NCBI GenBank assembly: GCA_900120395.1
Contig: LT635553.1
Location: forward strand, 212,721-276,720
Direction: 5' to 3'
Length of the DNA stretch: 64,000 bases
Origin: Porphyromonadaceae bacterium FC4
GTDB taxonomy: Bacteria; Bacteroidota; Bacteroidia; Bacteroidales; Porphyromonadaceae
Every line of letters starts with the position of its first letter. Position 1 is the stretch's first letter. This document shows positions 45,068-54,663 of the stretch, one piece after another. The translations under genes were made by a program, and so were the position numbers. The notes under the pieces were generated by a model. The model did no database searches, was not told where the DNA came from, and saw only the letters and a list, made by a program, of their open reading frames with translations.

Positions 45068-45807
45068 TTTGCTTCGCACGTGAGGGCAAGGGCGACCTCT
45101 ACAAACTACCGCCTCGTAAGGAGCCACCTACCAACAATTGGCAAGATGAATCGGGGCTGGAGAGTGACCTCTCCGCACCCGTTTGGGCAAGCTACATCAT
45201 GGAGCTTTCACTCGTTCTGGTTAATGAGCAATCACTAAGTCTACAGGAACTTGGATCACTCATTAGTAAGCAGTTCCCGTTGCTCTCCTCTAATTGCTTA
45301 TTGAGAGAGGTATCGAGCTTCAAGCTCCACAAGCGAGCTAAGACGGTGGAGCTCACCTGCCAATATGAGGTACTCGACCCGATGAAGGTGTGGCAACGCT
45401 TTGAACAAGTGGAGGGCGAGGTGCCGAAGATGTCTCTTCAAAAGGTGGCACTCAATGGCACCGACCTCGGAGCAATGGGCATTGGGGTGGTGGACTTCTA
45501 CGATTCATTCTTGATGCCTGATACGCCTAAGGAGGGGCGATGGCTCTCCGAATCAAGTTTTATCAGCGGTCGAAAGCTTACCAAAAGCACCGATCTCTAC
45601 ACCAAACCGCAGGAGGTGCAGGTGCAGTGCGTGATACCCTACAGCAGGGAGGATCAGCTCACTACACCTCTCTCGCTCCTCGCTAGAGAGCTAAAGAAAG
45701 TCGGTGAACAAACGCTCAATGACCGCTCCTGCTACTACAAGGAGATGACGGAGTGCAAGCTCACTCGATCAAGGTTTTACTTCACACTATACTTTCAGAT
45801 AATATGA
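45058..45807 (+). CDS. Hypothetical tail or baseplate protein
   Basis: The 249-residue protein has no recognised family. It lies between the tail terminator-like gene (10-bp overlap) and the large tail gene (4-bp ATGA overlap), suggesting a distal tail role. Confidence 0.65.
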   Translation: MAMICFAREGKGDLYKLPPRKEPPTNNWQDESGLESDLSAPVWASYIMELSLVLVNEQSLSLQELGSLISKQFPLLSSNCLLREVSSFKLHKRAKTVELTCQYEVLDPMKVWQRFEQVEGEVPKMSLQKVALNGTDLGAMGIGVVDFYDSFLMPDTPKEGRWLSESSFISGRKLTKSTDLYTKPQEVQVQCVIPYSREDQLTTPLSLLARELKKVGEQTLNDRSCYYKEMTECKLTRSRFYFTLYFQII

Positions 45808-48323
45808 TGGAGATAAATAATAACGGTACGATTATAAAGGTCTACCCCTCTGATGAGAGCGAACTCACCACAGGTGTAATGACCTCAGGGAAAGTGGTGC
45901 TTCACTTCCGTAGCGACCAAGATATAAAGTTGGAGCAAGGGGCTGCCATAGAGTTCCTTGGAAATACTTATACCCTTATCTATCCGCAGGAGACAAAGAA
46001 GCTGTGGCGTGGCTACTTTGAGTATATCACCACTTTCTACAGCTCGGCCGAGCAACTGAAGCATAAGCTCCTCAAAGACCCCTCCAATATCGCTCGCACC
46101 TCCTTCGTGTTCGCAGGTTCGCCTACCGACTTCGCCACTCTGATCGCTCACTCCATGGGGCGTGAGTGGAGTGTGGGCAATTGCGTCGCCACCTCGTACG
46201 ATAAGACGATAGCCTTCAAGGAGGAGAGCTGTTGGGCAGCACTGGGGAGAGTGGCCGAGGAGTTTCACACTGAGTGGGTGGTAGAGGGCAAGAGTATCTC
46301 TCTACGCAAAGATGAGCGGTACAAGGAGGACCCGCTACCCCTAAGCTACGGTAAGGGTAATGGCTTCCTCTCGGGAGTCTCTCAGCGTGGTAATGCCGAT
46401 AACCTCCCCATTTCTCGGCTCTATGTGCTAGGAAGCAATCGGAATATCAACCCGACGAAGTACGGAGCTTCTACGCTCCATCTGCCTAAAAGCTGGAGCG
46501 GAGAGGGGATGCGGACAGACGAAGCTGGTAATTACATTGAGCTGATAGAGGGCAATGGTGCGGAAGGAGCTATGGAGCTGACCGACCTCTATCCGCATCG
46601 GGTGGGTGTGGTATCGTTGGTAGTAGTTGCGAATGAAGAGAAGCACTTCTACGATATCATCGACACCTCAATCCCTGAGGAGCTCAACTACAACGACTAC
46701 CGCATTCGGGGTGAAAAGGCGATTCTGAAGTTTGAGACGGGTGCCTTGGCAGGGCGTCAGTTTGAGATCCGTCAGTCGGAGACAGCTCTCACGGGCTATC
46801 ACCACCAAGAGCGTCGCTTTGAACTGATACCCTCGGAGCAAGACGGCTTTATAATGCCCTCTAAGGAGTGGGCTCCAAAGGCTGGCGATAAGTATGCGAT
46901 CTTTGGGATAGCTCTCCCTCAAGAGTATGTCACTCGGGCAGAGAACGAACTCCTAAAGGAGGCTATTCGGACACTCTCCGAACGCAGTCTGCCGCAATTC
47001 ACCTTTGAGGGAGAGGTGGATGGTATGTGGGCAAAGAGGAAGTGGCTGGAGATCGGTGGTAAGCTTGTGCCCGGTGGGCATGTGCTTTTCTCCGACCCTG
47101 AGTTTCACCCCGAGGGAACGGTGATAAGGATCACGTCGATGGCTCAGAAGGTCAATAACCCTACCGCACCGAGCATCACGCTCTCTACCGCCCTGGTGGG
47201 CGGAAGCCTTTGGAACCTACTGAATAGGGCGGAGGCTCAGGAGGTGCTAAGCCAGAAACGAGACCAAGAGCTTCAGCGATCGCAACGACAGTCCTACGAG
47301 CAGGCACTGGAGCATATAGGGATGGTCTCGGACGCAGTGGAGGGGCTGGAGGGCTTCACCAAGCGCATCAAGCCATCCGTCATCGAGACCATGGGACTCC
47401 TCGTGGGCAGCCAGGCGACGCAGTTTGACTTTGTAGAGCGTGTCGGCTCGTTGCAGTCCGCTCCGCCGGCAATCAACTACAACCCGACCACCAAGAGGGT
47501 CACCATCACCAACACCGTCCTGCGTCACCAGACCATCGGCATCACGGGCATCACCAACAGCCGAAAGCCCTCCGACTATCGCTACTGGTCACTGTCCAAG
47601 TATGAGTCACCGGCTCTCACGGAGGAGCAGGAGAGCTACTACATCTACGCCAAAGTGGCGAAGGAGGGCAACACAGGCGTCTGCCTCCTCTCCAAGACCC
47701 CCATAGGCATGGAGGAGGTTTCCGACTACTACCACCTCCTCATCGGCACGCTCTCGAGCATCATTGACAACGACCGTGCCTACAACCGCCTCTACGGCTA
47801 CTCCATGATCAGCCCCGGACAGATGGTGACGGATAAGATCGAGTCTGCCAACGGACGCATGCGCATCGACCTCGCTACCGGTGAGATCCTCTCCGACCGT
47901 ATCACCTTCCGCCGCCCCGACGGCAAGCGAGGTGGTGTTGCTGAAGCTATTGAGGAGGTGGAGAGCAAGATACCGGCGATTTGGGAGGTGCAAATTGTTA
48001 ATCTAAATGAGGGGGTACCGATGTATGTGGATGAGAGGGCGAAAAATCCGAAACTGCGTGCGGTGTCGCTAACGGTGCGGTATCTCCGAAATCGCGAAGA
48101 TGTGTCGGTGGTGATGGCTAAGAGCCAAAGGAGGTTGTACGAGTGGGGACGCAAAAGCCCTCTCGGCTATGATGATAAGGGGGTGACCGATGAGGAGTGG
48201 AGCGAAGCGAATGCAGGTAGAGATGTGGTGACGCTTACTTCTGATGATGTGATGTGGGTGGCAAATGTCTTCACGGAGTTTGACCCACAGATTTTGGAGC
48301 AAGAGTATACGAACCTTAAATAA
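45804..48323 (+). CDS. Large tail/baseplate protein
   Basis: The 839-residue protein starts MMEINNNGTIIKVYPSDESEL. Its middle part (ITSMAQKVNNPTAPSITLSTALVGGSLW, NLLNRAEAQEVLSQKRDQELQRSQ) and a C-terminal GRMRIDLATGEILSDRITF resemble phage tail-hub or tail-associated 'prophage endopeptidase' type proteins of Bacteroidales phages. It probably forms the tail tip with the fibre genes following. The start overlaps the previous stop; the longer frame is rejected. Confidence 0.75.
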   Translation: MMEINNNGTIIKVYPSDESELTTGVMTSGKVVLHFRSDQDIKLEQGAAIEFLGNTYTLIYPQETKKLWRGYFEYITTFYSSAEQLKHKLLKDPSNIARTSFVFAGSPTDFATLIAHSMGREWSVGNCVATSYDKTIAFKEESCWAALGRVAEEFHTEWVVEGKSISLRKDERYKEDPLPLSYGKGNGFLSGVSQRGNADNLPISRLYVLGSNRNINPTKYGASTLHLPKSWSGEGMRTDEAGNYIELIEGNGAEGAMELTDLYPHRVGVVSLVVVANEEKHFYDIIDTSIPEELNYNDYRIRGEKAILKFETGALAGRQFEIRQSETALTGYHHQERRFELIPSEQDGFIMPSKEWAPKAGDKYAIFGIALPQEYVTRAENELLKEAIRTLSERSLPQFTFEGEVDGMWAKRKWLEIGGKLVPGGHVLFSDPEFHPEGTVIRITSMAQKVNNPTAPSITLSTALVGGSLWNLLNRAEAQEVLSQKRDQELQRSQRQSYEQALEHIGMVSDAVEGLEGFTKRIKPSVIETMGLLVGSQATQFDFVERVGSLQSAPPAINYNPTTKRVTITNTVLRHQTIGITGITNSRKPSDYRYWSLSKYESPALTEEQESYYIYAKVAKEGNTGVCLLSKTPIGMEEVSDYYHLLIGTLSSIIDNDRAYNRLYGYSMISPGQMVTDKIESANGRMRIDLATGEILSDRITFRRPDGKRGGVAEAIEEVESKIPAIWEVQIVNLNEGVPMYVDERAKNPKLRAVSLTVRYLRNREDVSVVMAKSQRRLYEWGRKSPLGYDDKGVTDEEWSEANAGRDVVTLTSDDVMWVANVFTEFDPQILEQEYTNLK

Positions 48324-48333
48324 ATAGAGAGCA

Positions 48334-50862
48334 ATGGCAAAGCAAAGAGTTAATGTCGCTATCCTAGACCGTGTAGACGGTATGCCGGCGATGATATTAG
48401 CTAATGGTAACTGGGGACAGTGGAGCAATGAACTTAAGAAGTATGTAGATACCGGAGTGCGGAGCTACCCTGAAGATGATGCTAATAACATTAAGTATTT
48501 CAAGCTCACCAACACGAGTGAGACGCCGCAGGCACCAACCCAAACGGGGGGATGGGGGTCGCTGGAGGAGTTGAATAAAGCCCTAAAAGAGGCGGGCTGG
48601 AGTGAAGACCCTAAGAGCGTGGGCGAGAGTGCAAGATTTCAATGGATGGCGGTTTATTCAAAAGAAAATATTCCACAGCCCGATGTAGATACTGGGGTGA
48701 TGAAGTTTGTGCCACGTTATACGTATAGTGTAACGGGGTTGTTTAACAACTTTGCGCCCTCTCCTACCGTTAGCTTTGACCCCGAAAAGCAGGTGATAAC
48801 GATTACCAATCCCAACGGCTCCTCGGTGGCGGTGAAGATACCGACCCCTGAAGCGGTCAAGGCGTTATCGGATATGGTCGCGGGGCTTAAAAAGCAGGTG
48901 GATAAAGCGGTATATAGCTATGAGGGAAGCGGGGCACCGACGATGGACGGCACGATTGTAAAGGATTGGCTGGAGGGCGACAATGGGGAGCCAATTACCG
49001 ACGACAAGACGAAAGCGGACATCTTTGCCACACACGTGGGAGATGCCTACTTTGATAAAGATGGTAACACAGCTTATCGCTTTACTTTGCGGACGGGTGG
49101 CGACCCTAGCAACCCATCTGATTACGGCTGGGAGGTGGTAAAAGATAACGCCCTATCGTCGGCAATCGCTAAGATAGCCGAAATGGAGGGGGAGACGGTC
49201 AAGATTTGGACGGAGACCCCCACTAGTGGCGACAGCTACAAGGTGGGCGATATCCTTATCTACAAGCAGGGGACGGAGTGGAGATACAAGCACTGCGTCA
49301 AAGCTAACACGCCACCGCAGTATCTATACAGCGATACGGACTGGGTGGAGCCATACGCCACGGTTGCAGAGGTTAAGGAGTTAAGGGAGAAGCTTGGTGC
49401 ATTATCAAGTGACTTGCAGACGGCTACAGGCAATATCGCAGACCTTAAAAAGGAGACGGAGGATATCAAGGGGGCGTGGATTGAGGGTATCAAGGACGGC
49501 ATCATTTCCGAGCAGGAGCGAGCAAACCTCAATGACACTAGCAAGCGAATTGATGAGGAGCAAGCACAGCTACAAAGCAATGTGGATTATATCCTTGGAA
49601 GCCCTTATTTCGCGGATAAGGAGGATTTCAAGGTAGCCGCTGATGCGGTGATAGCTAGTGGCACTGGAAGCATTGACAAACTACAAAAGGCAATCGCTGA
49701 TGCTATTGCGGACAGCAAAATAACAAAGGAGGAGCGAGAGGCGGTCACGCAAGCATTTGCAGCCTATGACACCACGCGGGAAGCCCTGCTAAAAGCCATC
49801 AAGGATGCAAAGTCGGAAATCGATAAGCAGATACCAGCTAGTGTGCAGGTGGGTGGTCGAAATTATGCAGCCAATAAATATCAGCCATCTTTGTACAAAA
49901 TAAAGCCTTATCACTACAGATGGAGTGGTGACAAAAGTGTTCAGATTCTGATCATTAGTGATATAACTAATGTCACCGTTGAGGAGGGAGATGAGTTTAC
50001 ATTGTCGTTCCTGCTTGATTGCGATGATATTGGTCAGCCTCAGTGGAGAGTTAGGCTATCAGTTGGTACGAAAACCATATCGTACTTACCACCGGCTAGC
50101 ACTGAGGATAAAGGTGGATTAAAAAAATACGCATTTAATTTCCGGATAGGAGACTACAAACAGATTCCTAACGTCCAAGTATATTCGCACAACTTTTCAC
50201 CAGATGGAGACAATGGAAACTATATATCTCACAAGTATCTTGAGGTTAGGGATATTATGTTGGAGCGAGGCACCGTCGCTACTGACTGGACACCCGCACC
50301 CGAGGATGTGCAAGCGGAGATAGATGCGATTAATGCCAACCCGCCACAAATCAATGATAAAGGCACGTGGGAGGTTTATGTGCCGTCAGAGGGCAAGTAT
50401 GTAGATAGCGGACGCTCCTCAAAAGGTGATAACGGCAAAGCACCGATTGTCAAGGACGGCAATTGGTGTGAGTGGGACGCAGACAAAGGCGACTATACAG
50501 ATACTGGTATCAAGGCGCAAGGAGATGACGCCCTTTCCGTTAGCCTTAATCGCCAAGGGAGTTTCCGCACTACTTACCGAGTGATTGGTGACAGTGGGGA
50601 GGTGCTGGACCAACCGAGAGCCGTACAGACGGTGGAGGGTGGCGTGCATGGTAAGGTGGTGGTGACTGCCACTATCCGCAAAGGTGTCACAGACGTGACG
50701 GAGCGAGCGAGAGCCAATGGGGGCGACTTCCGTTGGTTGCTCAATGGCACGCAGATAGCAAGTGGTACGAGTAAGCTGGAACTGGGAGTTGGCGATCACG
50801 TGGACGGTGTCGCCGATGATATTGAGTTTACGTATGATGATACGAACGCAAAGAACTGGTAA
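48334..50862 (+). CDS. Tail fibre protein 1
   Basis: The 842-residue protein carries GNWGQWSNELKKYVDTGV at the N terminus and GNWCEWDADKGDYTDTGIKAQGDD near residue 705, both of the family GxWxxWdxxxxxYvDTGvxaxG seen in bacteroidete phage fibres. A predicted coiled coil follows (REKLGALSSDLQTATGNIADL). A distinct segment (about 510-640, starting VGGRNYAANKY) looks like a carbohydrate-binding module and is AT-richer. It probably binds the host surface. Confidence 0.8.
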   Translation: MAKQRVNVAILDRVDGMPAMILANGNWGQWSNELKKYVDTGVRSYPEDDANNIKYFKLTNTSETPQAPTQTGGWGSLEELNKALKEAGWSEDPKSVGESARFQWMAVYSKENIPQPDVDTGVMKFVPRYTYSVTGLFNNFAPSPTVSFDPEKQVITITNPNGSSVAVKIPTPEAVKALSDMVAGLKKQVDKAVYSYEGSGAPTMDGTIVKDWLEGDNGEPITDDKTKADIFATHVGDAYFDKDGNTAYRFTLRTGGDPSNPSDYGWEVVKDNALSSAIAKIAEMEGETVKIWTETPTSGDSYKVGDILIYKQGTEWRYKHCVKANTPPQYLYSDTDWVEPYATVAEVKELREKLGALSSDLQTATGNIADLKKETEDIKGAWIEGIKDGIISEQERANLNDTSKRIDEEQAQLQSNVDYILGSPYFADKEDFKVAADAVIASGTGSIDKLQKAIADAIADSKITKEEREAVTQAFAAYDTTREALLKAIKDAKSEIDKQIPASVQVGGRNYAANKYQPSLYKIKPYHYRWSGDKSVQILIISDITNVTVEEGDEFTLSFLLDCDDIGQPQWRVRLSVGTKTISYLPPASTEDKGGLKKYAFNFRIGDYKQIPNVQVYSHNFSPDGDNGNYISHKYLEVRDIMLERGTVATDWTPAPEDVQAEIDAINANPPQINDKGTWEVYVPSEGKYVDSGRSSKGDNGKAPIVKDGNWCEWDADKGDYTDTGIKAQGDDALSVSLNRQGSFRTTYRVIGDSGEVLDQPRAVQTVEGGVHGKVVVTATIRKGVTDVTERARANGGDFRWLLNGTQIASGTSKLELGVGDHVDGVADDIEFTYDDTNAKNW

Positions 50863-50867
50863 TTGAT

Positions 50868-52565
50868 ATGGCTATTAGGAGTGTAAACATTCAGATAAAC
50901 GACGTGGCGATACCCCCCCCAACGATTAGCAAGGAGGGCAATTGGCTACTCTATGACGGTGAGAAGTGGGTAGATACTGGGGTGAGAGCTGTGGGAAAGG
51001 ACGCAGACCCTAAAGCTCTGGACGAGGTGAAGCGAGGGCTCGCCAACGCAAACACGTTCATTGATAGCTTGGACAAAGCACAGAAGGAGCTGGCTGCAGG
51101 GTTGCTAAACAAGACCGACACAAAGGATATTCAGTACCTCCTGGACTGCTTGAAGAATGGCTCGTCAACACCCTCTGGCGGTTTGTTCCTCACAAATAAC
51201 ATCATCCTCTCCGATCCTAACTCAAAGCGGGTGACCGCTGAGATAAGCGGGACGGAGACGCATGGTAGCAAAGCGTTATCGCTGGGGATTACTTATGGCT
51301 ACACAGACACGAGGGCAATCAAAGATATGCTCTCTTCATCTACTCTGAATGCGTGGAAAGCATTGCCAAGCGATGAGGCAAGGAAACAGTGGCTAACGGA
51401 CCGTGACTACAAGATAATCTCCACTAGCTACGACTTGGAGGCGTGGACGGTGCAAGCTTTTGTACGTACTGGTGAGGAGACGGCGTTGAGCAATGACGGT
51501 ACGGGGCACGTTGGCAACCTCTACTTCGGAGGCGACCGTATCGACTACAAGGACACTGCCGACAGCACCCCCTACCTCTCCGTCGGGCGCATGTCGGTCA
51601 AGCCCATAGATACGGTCATCAATAGCAACAACGTCGATACAACCCAAGCCATCACGATGCAGCAGCTCACGCTGTCAGCGTCCGTGAGCTCAAACAGCGC
51701 AGAGGATACCAAGACGATATACGTCACCAACGACAATACCGCCGTGACGTTTAACCTTGACAACATGGCTCTGAACTCCGGGAACCCGCCAAATGTACCG
51801 GAACGGAATATAGAGGGTGCCGAAATGTACTTCGCCGCAGAGCTCACCGTAGATAATATCGTACTCTGTCGACTATCCGGGGTGTGGAGAGCAAAGTATG
51901 TAGGCTCGCAAGGAGATGGCGACAATGGTATGCGATGGGTATACGGACAAAACGACACCATGGGTAGTCAACAGCTATCATCAGGGAATCTGTCTGTCAC
52001 TCATGTACTCAATAGTGGCTCACATACCGTCAAGTTTAGGGTCATCAAAACCTTTGAGCTACTAAAATATGGGTACGACGTGAGTGCCAGTCTGTCTGGC
52101 TTCACGGTGCACCAAGTCTACAAGACCGACTACAAGCAAGCGATCATCACACCGAGCGGGGTGCGCTTTTACGGTGGTGGGGAGCGGTACATCGACTTCG
52201 ACTACCTCGGCACGGGTGGCTCTCCCGCACTCAAGATGAAGGGCGGGCTTCAGGTAGACTACATTAAGACCGACGGCTTTTACTCCTGCGGCAATGTAAA
52301 TAAATGGGGCAGTCTAGGGTGGTGTAGAGGTAATACGGTGACAACAAGTCGAGAGCGACAAGGACGGTACCGCATTTCACACAGTATAGGGCATACTAAC
52401 TACGTTATCACGGGTACCATCATAGGTAACGAACGAATGTTCCTCCGTGTGGCTGAAAAAGGGAGTGCCTATGTGGTAGTGGAGTTGCACCCCGGCTACG
52501 GAGTGGGCTATAACGAGGTCTTTGATAGCCCGTTTGACTTTGTCATCCATGCAGGAGTAAAGTAG
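50868..52565 (+). CDS. Tail fibre protein 2
   Basis: The 565-residue protein starts with an N-terminal unit (TISKEGNWLLYDGEKWVDTGVRAVGKDADP) like that in fibre 1, which probably attaches it to the tail. A coiled coil (KALDEVKRGLANANTFIDSLDKAQKELAAGLL) and beta-rich regions follow, ending GYNEVFDSPFDFVIHAGVK. It is the last late gene before the convergent lipoprotein. Confidence 0.78.
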   Translation: MAIRSVNIQINDVAIPPPTISKEGNWLLYDGEKWVDTGVRAVGKDADPKALDEVKRGLANANTFIDSLDKAQKELAAGLLNKTDTKDIQYLLDCLKNGSSTPSGGLFLTNNIILSDPNSKRVTAEISGTETHGSKALSLGITYGYTDTRAIKDMLSSSTLNAWKALPSDEARKQWLTDRDYKIISTSYDLEAWTVQAFVRTGEETALSNDGTGHVGNLYFGGDRIDYKDTADSTPYLSVGRMSVKPIDTVINSNNVDTTQAITMQQLTLSASVSSNSAEDTKTIYVTNDNTAVTFNLDNMALNSGNPPNVPERNIEGAEMYFAAELTVDNIVLCRLSGVWRAKYVGSQGDGDNGMRWVYGQNDTMGSQQLSSGNLSVTHVLNSGSHTVKFRVIKTFELLKYGYDVSASLSGFTVHQVYKTDYKQAIITPSGVRFYGGGERYIDFDYLGTGGSPALKMKGGLQVDYIKTDGFYSCGNVNKWGSLGWCRGNTVTTSRERQGRYRISHSIGHTNYVITGTIIGNERMFLRVAEKGSAYVVVELHPGYGVGYNEVFDSPFDFVIHAGVK

Positions 52566-52585
52566 GCTGTTTCTCTGTAAATAAA

Positions 52586-52618
52586 AGGAGGGTACCACCG
52601 AGTAGATGGTACCCTCCT
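52586..52618. terminator. Bidirectional-type terminator
   Basis: A 12-bp perfect stem (AGGAGGGTACCA / TGGTACCCTCCT, 9-nt loop) lies between the convergent fibre and lipoprotein genes. T-rich TTTTATTTA follows on the minus strand; the plus strand side has no T run. Confidence 0.8.
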
Positions 52619-52637
52619 ATGCGAGCAGTGGTCTGCT

Positions 52638-53285
52638 TTAGTTCTTTCCCTCTGCTTTTAGCTTAGCATACTCTTCCGGCGTGCAAGGAAAAGCCGTATA
52701 CACTTCCTCAAAGAGTCGATACACCTCATCGTAGTTTTTAGCGTCAAACGCCGTCTTCACCTTTTCCCATCCCTCACGAAATATCCTCTGAGGAATATAG
52801 CCGATAATTTTATCATCTTTGTCCACAAAATGGACGTTCTTATAATGGAAGAAGTCAGGGACTAGCTTAGGATTATCCTTATCACGTGCATCAATAATGA
52901 AGTCGCCCCAAAATACAAACTTTGCCTGTTCAGGCAGCTTGTACTGATACTCTCCGATCTTACGTTTACCCGCAGTTACCAGCCAACTGTGTTCATCCAG
53001 GATTCCTCCGAGCCACATTCGCATTTCCTTATATTCTTCACCGTCGTGTATCATGTTTTCTGCTTGGGCGACCAGCTCATGAGGGGTTAGGTGCTCGGGG
53101 TTATCGGGTAGGTCAGGATTAACGGCTCTAGCTTTGCCATCCGTTACGTTAATATATACCATAGCATTTTTGTCTAGTAGTTTTTCATTCGGCTTATTGG
53201 TGTTGCACGCCGTGACCATCAGCATCAGCACCATCAGCACCGCCACCACCGCCATTCTCAAAATTGATCTCATCATCTTATTCAT
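52638..53285 (-). CDS. Antisense cargo lipoprotein
   Basis: The 215-residue protein has a lipoprotein signal (MRMAVVAVLMVLMLMVTACNTN-like, lipobox VTAC). It has no recognised domain (ILDEHSWLVTAGKRKIGEYQYKLPEQAKFVFWGDFIID). It is transcribed against the late genes at the prophage right side, as lysogenic-conversion or superinfection-exclusion lipoproteins are. Its leader and RNA-like region lie at 53,286-53,593. Confidence 0.75.
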   Translation of the reverse strand: MNKMMRSILRMAVVAVLMVLMLMVTACNTNKPNEKLLDKNAMVYINVTDGKARAVNPDLPDNPEHLTPHELVAQAENMIHDGEEYKEMRMWLGGILDEHSWLVTAGKRKIGEYQYKLPEQAKFVFWGDFIIDARDKDNPKLVPDFFHYKNVHFVDKDDKIIGYIPQRIFREGWEKVKTAFDAKNYDEVYRLFEEVYTAFPCTPEEYAKLKAEGKN

Positions 53286-53351
53286 CCTAAAGTGTGATAC
53301 TTACTTCAACTGCCCCAAAGGTAGCAACTTTTATTGAGAGCGGAGATAGAG

Positions 53352-53542
53352 TGGCATAAGAAATCTATGCCATTATTTGTTGAGCCATATTATAATGCCG
53401 TCCTTTGTATACGACTTGGAGACGAGTAGGCACGAAAACGCCCCTGTCTCTACTTCAGAAGCTCTCACCCTTCTGAGAATAGTTAAGGTGACCAGACACC
53501 AAGACAGAGGCTATATGCCATCGTCAGGTGTCTGGTCACCTT
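53352..53542 (+). ncRNA. Structured leader or small RNA candidate
   Basis: Three stems occur in a row with no gene: TGGCATA/TATGCCA (53,352-53,372), TCAGAAG/CTTCTGA (53,456-53,477) and a perfect 16-bp stem (arms AAGGTGACCAGACACC and its complement) at 53,485-53,542, with a 26-nt loop. It lies 51 bp upstream of the methylase ATG and upstream of the opposite lipoprotein. It may be a leader controlling the methylase or an independent RNA; there is no obvious known family. Confidence 0.5.
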
Positions 53543-53593
53543 CGTTATAAAGTATGTGAGAGATAGCACAAAGATAGTGATAATAACTAAGAC

Positions 53594-54391
53594 ATGGAAG
53601 TGAAAATTAAAGTAAATATCAAGACCCCCATTACTTATTACGGCGGTAAGCAGAGCATCCTAAAGCATATCTTGCCACTCGTGCCACCACACAAGAGATA
53701 CACTGAGGCATTTCTCGGAGGTGCTGCTCTTTTCTTTGCCAAGGAGCCTGCACCAAGTGAGGTGATCAATGACCTCGATGGCAACCTTATTCAATTCTAC
53801 CGAGTGGCACAAACCAATTACCCAGCCCTGAAGAAGCGGATCGACGCCACTCTACACTCACGTGACACGCACACGCAGGCGGGGCATATCCTCAGCTACC
53901 CCTGCTTTTACGACTCCGTGGACATCGCTTGGGCAATATGGGTACGCTCCATGCAGAGCTTTGCCAGTCGACTGGATGGATCCTTTGGGTATGACTTTCG
54001 CGGTAGCATGCCCAAGCGCGTCAACAACGCCAAGGACAACATCACGCAAGCAATCAGCGACCGCCTGCAGGGAGTCACTATTGAGAGTCGAGACGCACTC
54101 AAGGTAATCAAGTGCTACGACTCTCCGGACTGTTTCCATTTCATCGACCCACCGTATCTCAACAGTAATTGTGGCCACTACGAAGGACTATTTGGCGAAG
54201 CCCACCTAGATGCCCTCCTAGCCCTGATGACGGAGCTCACCGGCAAGTGGATACTCACCATGTTCCCCTACGACAAGATCCAAGCATACGCCACCAAACA
54301 CGGCTGGACGATCCACCGCATCACCCGCACCATCTCCGCCTCTAAGAGCAATCGTCGCAAGCAAGAGGAGTGGCTCGTCACCAACTACTAA
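53594..54391 (+). CDS. D12-class adenine DNA methyltransferase (Dam-like)
   Basis: The 265-residue protein begins TPITYYGGKQSILKHILPLVP (the SAM-binding FxxxGGK-type motif), then YTEAFLGGAALFFAKEP and VINDLDGNLIQFYR. FHFIDPPYLN is the catalytic DPPY motif and SKSNRRKQEEWLVTNY closes the protein. It methylates adenine in DNA (often GATC-type), protecting the phage from restriction. It lies at the right end, as the Mu modification gene mom does. Confidence 0.92.
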   Translation: MEVKIKVNIKTPITYYGGKQSILKHILPLVPPHKRYTEAFLGGAALFFAKEPAPSEVINDLDGNLIQFYRVAQTNYPALKKRIDATLHSRDTHTQAGHILSYPCFYDSVDIAWAIWVRSMQSFASRLDGSFGYDFRGSMPKRVNNAKDNITQAISDRLQGVTIESRDALKVIKCYDSPDCFHFIDPPYLNSNCGHYEGLFGEAHLDALLALMTELTGKWILTMFPYDKIQAYATKHGWTIHRITRTISASKSNRRKQEEWLVTNY

Positions 54392-54525
54392 CGCCCTCCA
54401 ACCACCGTCCAACCAGCGTCCGACCACCGTCCGGACGCAGAGGATAAGCTAAACTATCTTGAAGTGTCGCAAGTATTTGAACTAAGTGGATCCTTTGCGG
54501 TACTAACCATTAAAATACAAAGAAT

Positions 54526-54647
54526 ATGAAACGGAAAGGAAAGATTTATGGGGTCAATGGTAAACGCTACACCACCAAACACTTGCCCAAGTCCAGCACC
54601 TATTCGTAGATGAGAAGGATGGAAAGGTCTCCATCCTCCCTGACTAA
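54526..54647 (+). pseudogene. Small frame-disrupted ORF
   Basis: MKRKGKIYGVNGKRYTTKHLPK is encoded from the ATG at 54526; this frame stops at the TAG at 54607. Two bases further on, another frame reads QHLFVDEKDGKVSILPD and ends at TAA 54645-54647, a plausible C terminus. A 1- or 2-nt indel would have split a ~40-residue gene. The 54,392-54,525 stretch holds a short repeat of CAACCACCGTCC type and no gene. Confidence 0.4.
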
Positions 54648-54663
54648 TCACCCAAAAACAATG

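Noticed and set aside
45753-45803. Upstream start for the large tail gene
   Set aside because: The ATG at 45804 overlaps the preceding stop (ATGA) and gives the natural N terminus.
23593-54391. Diversity-generating retroelement in the fibres
   Set aside because: No reverse transcriptase frame and no template/variable repeat pair were seen.
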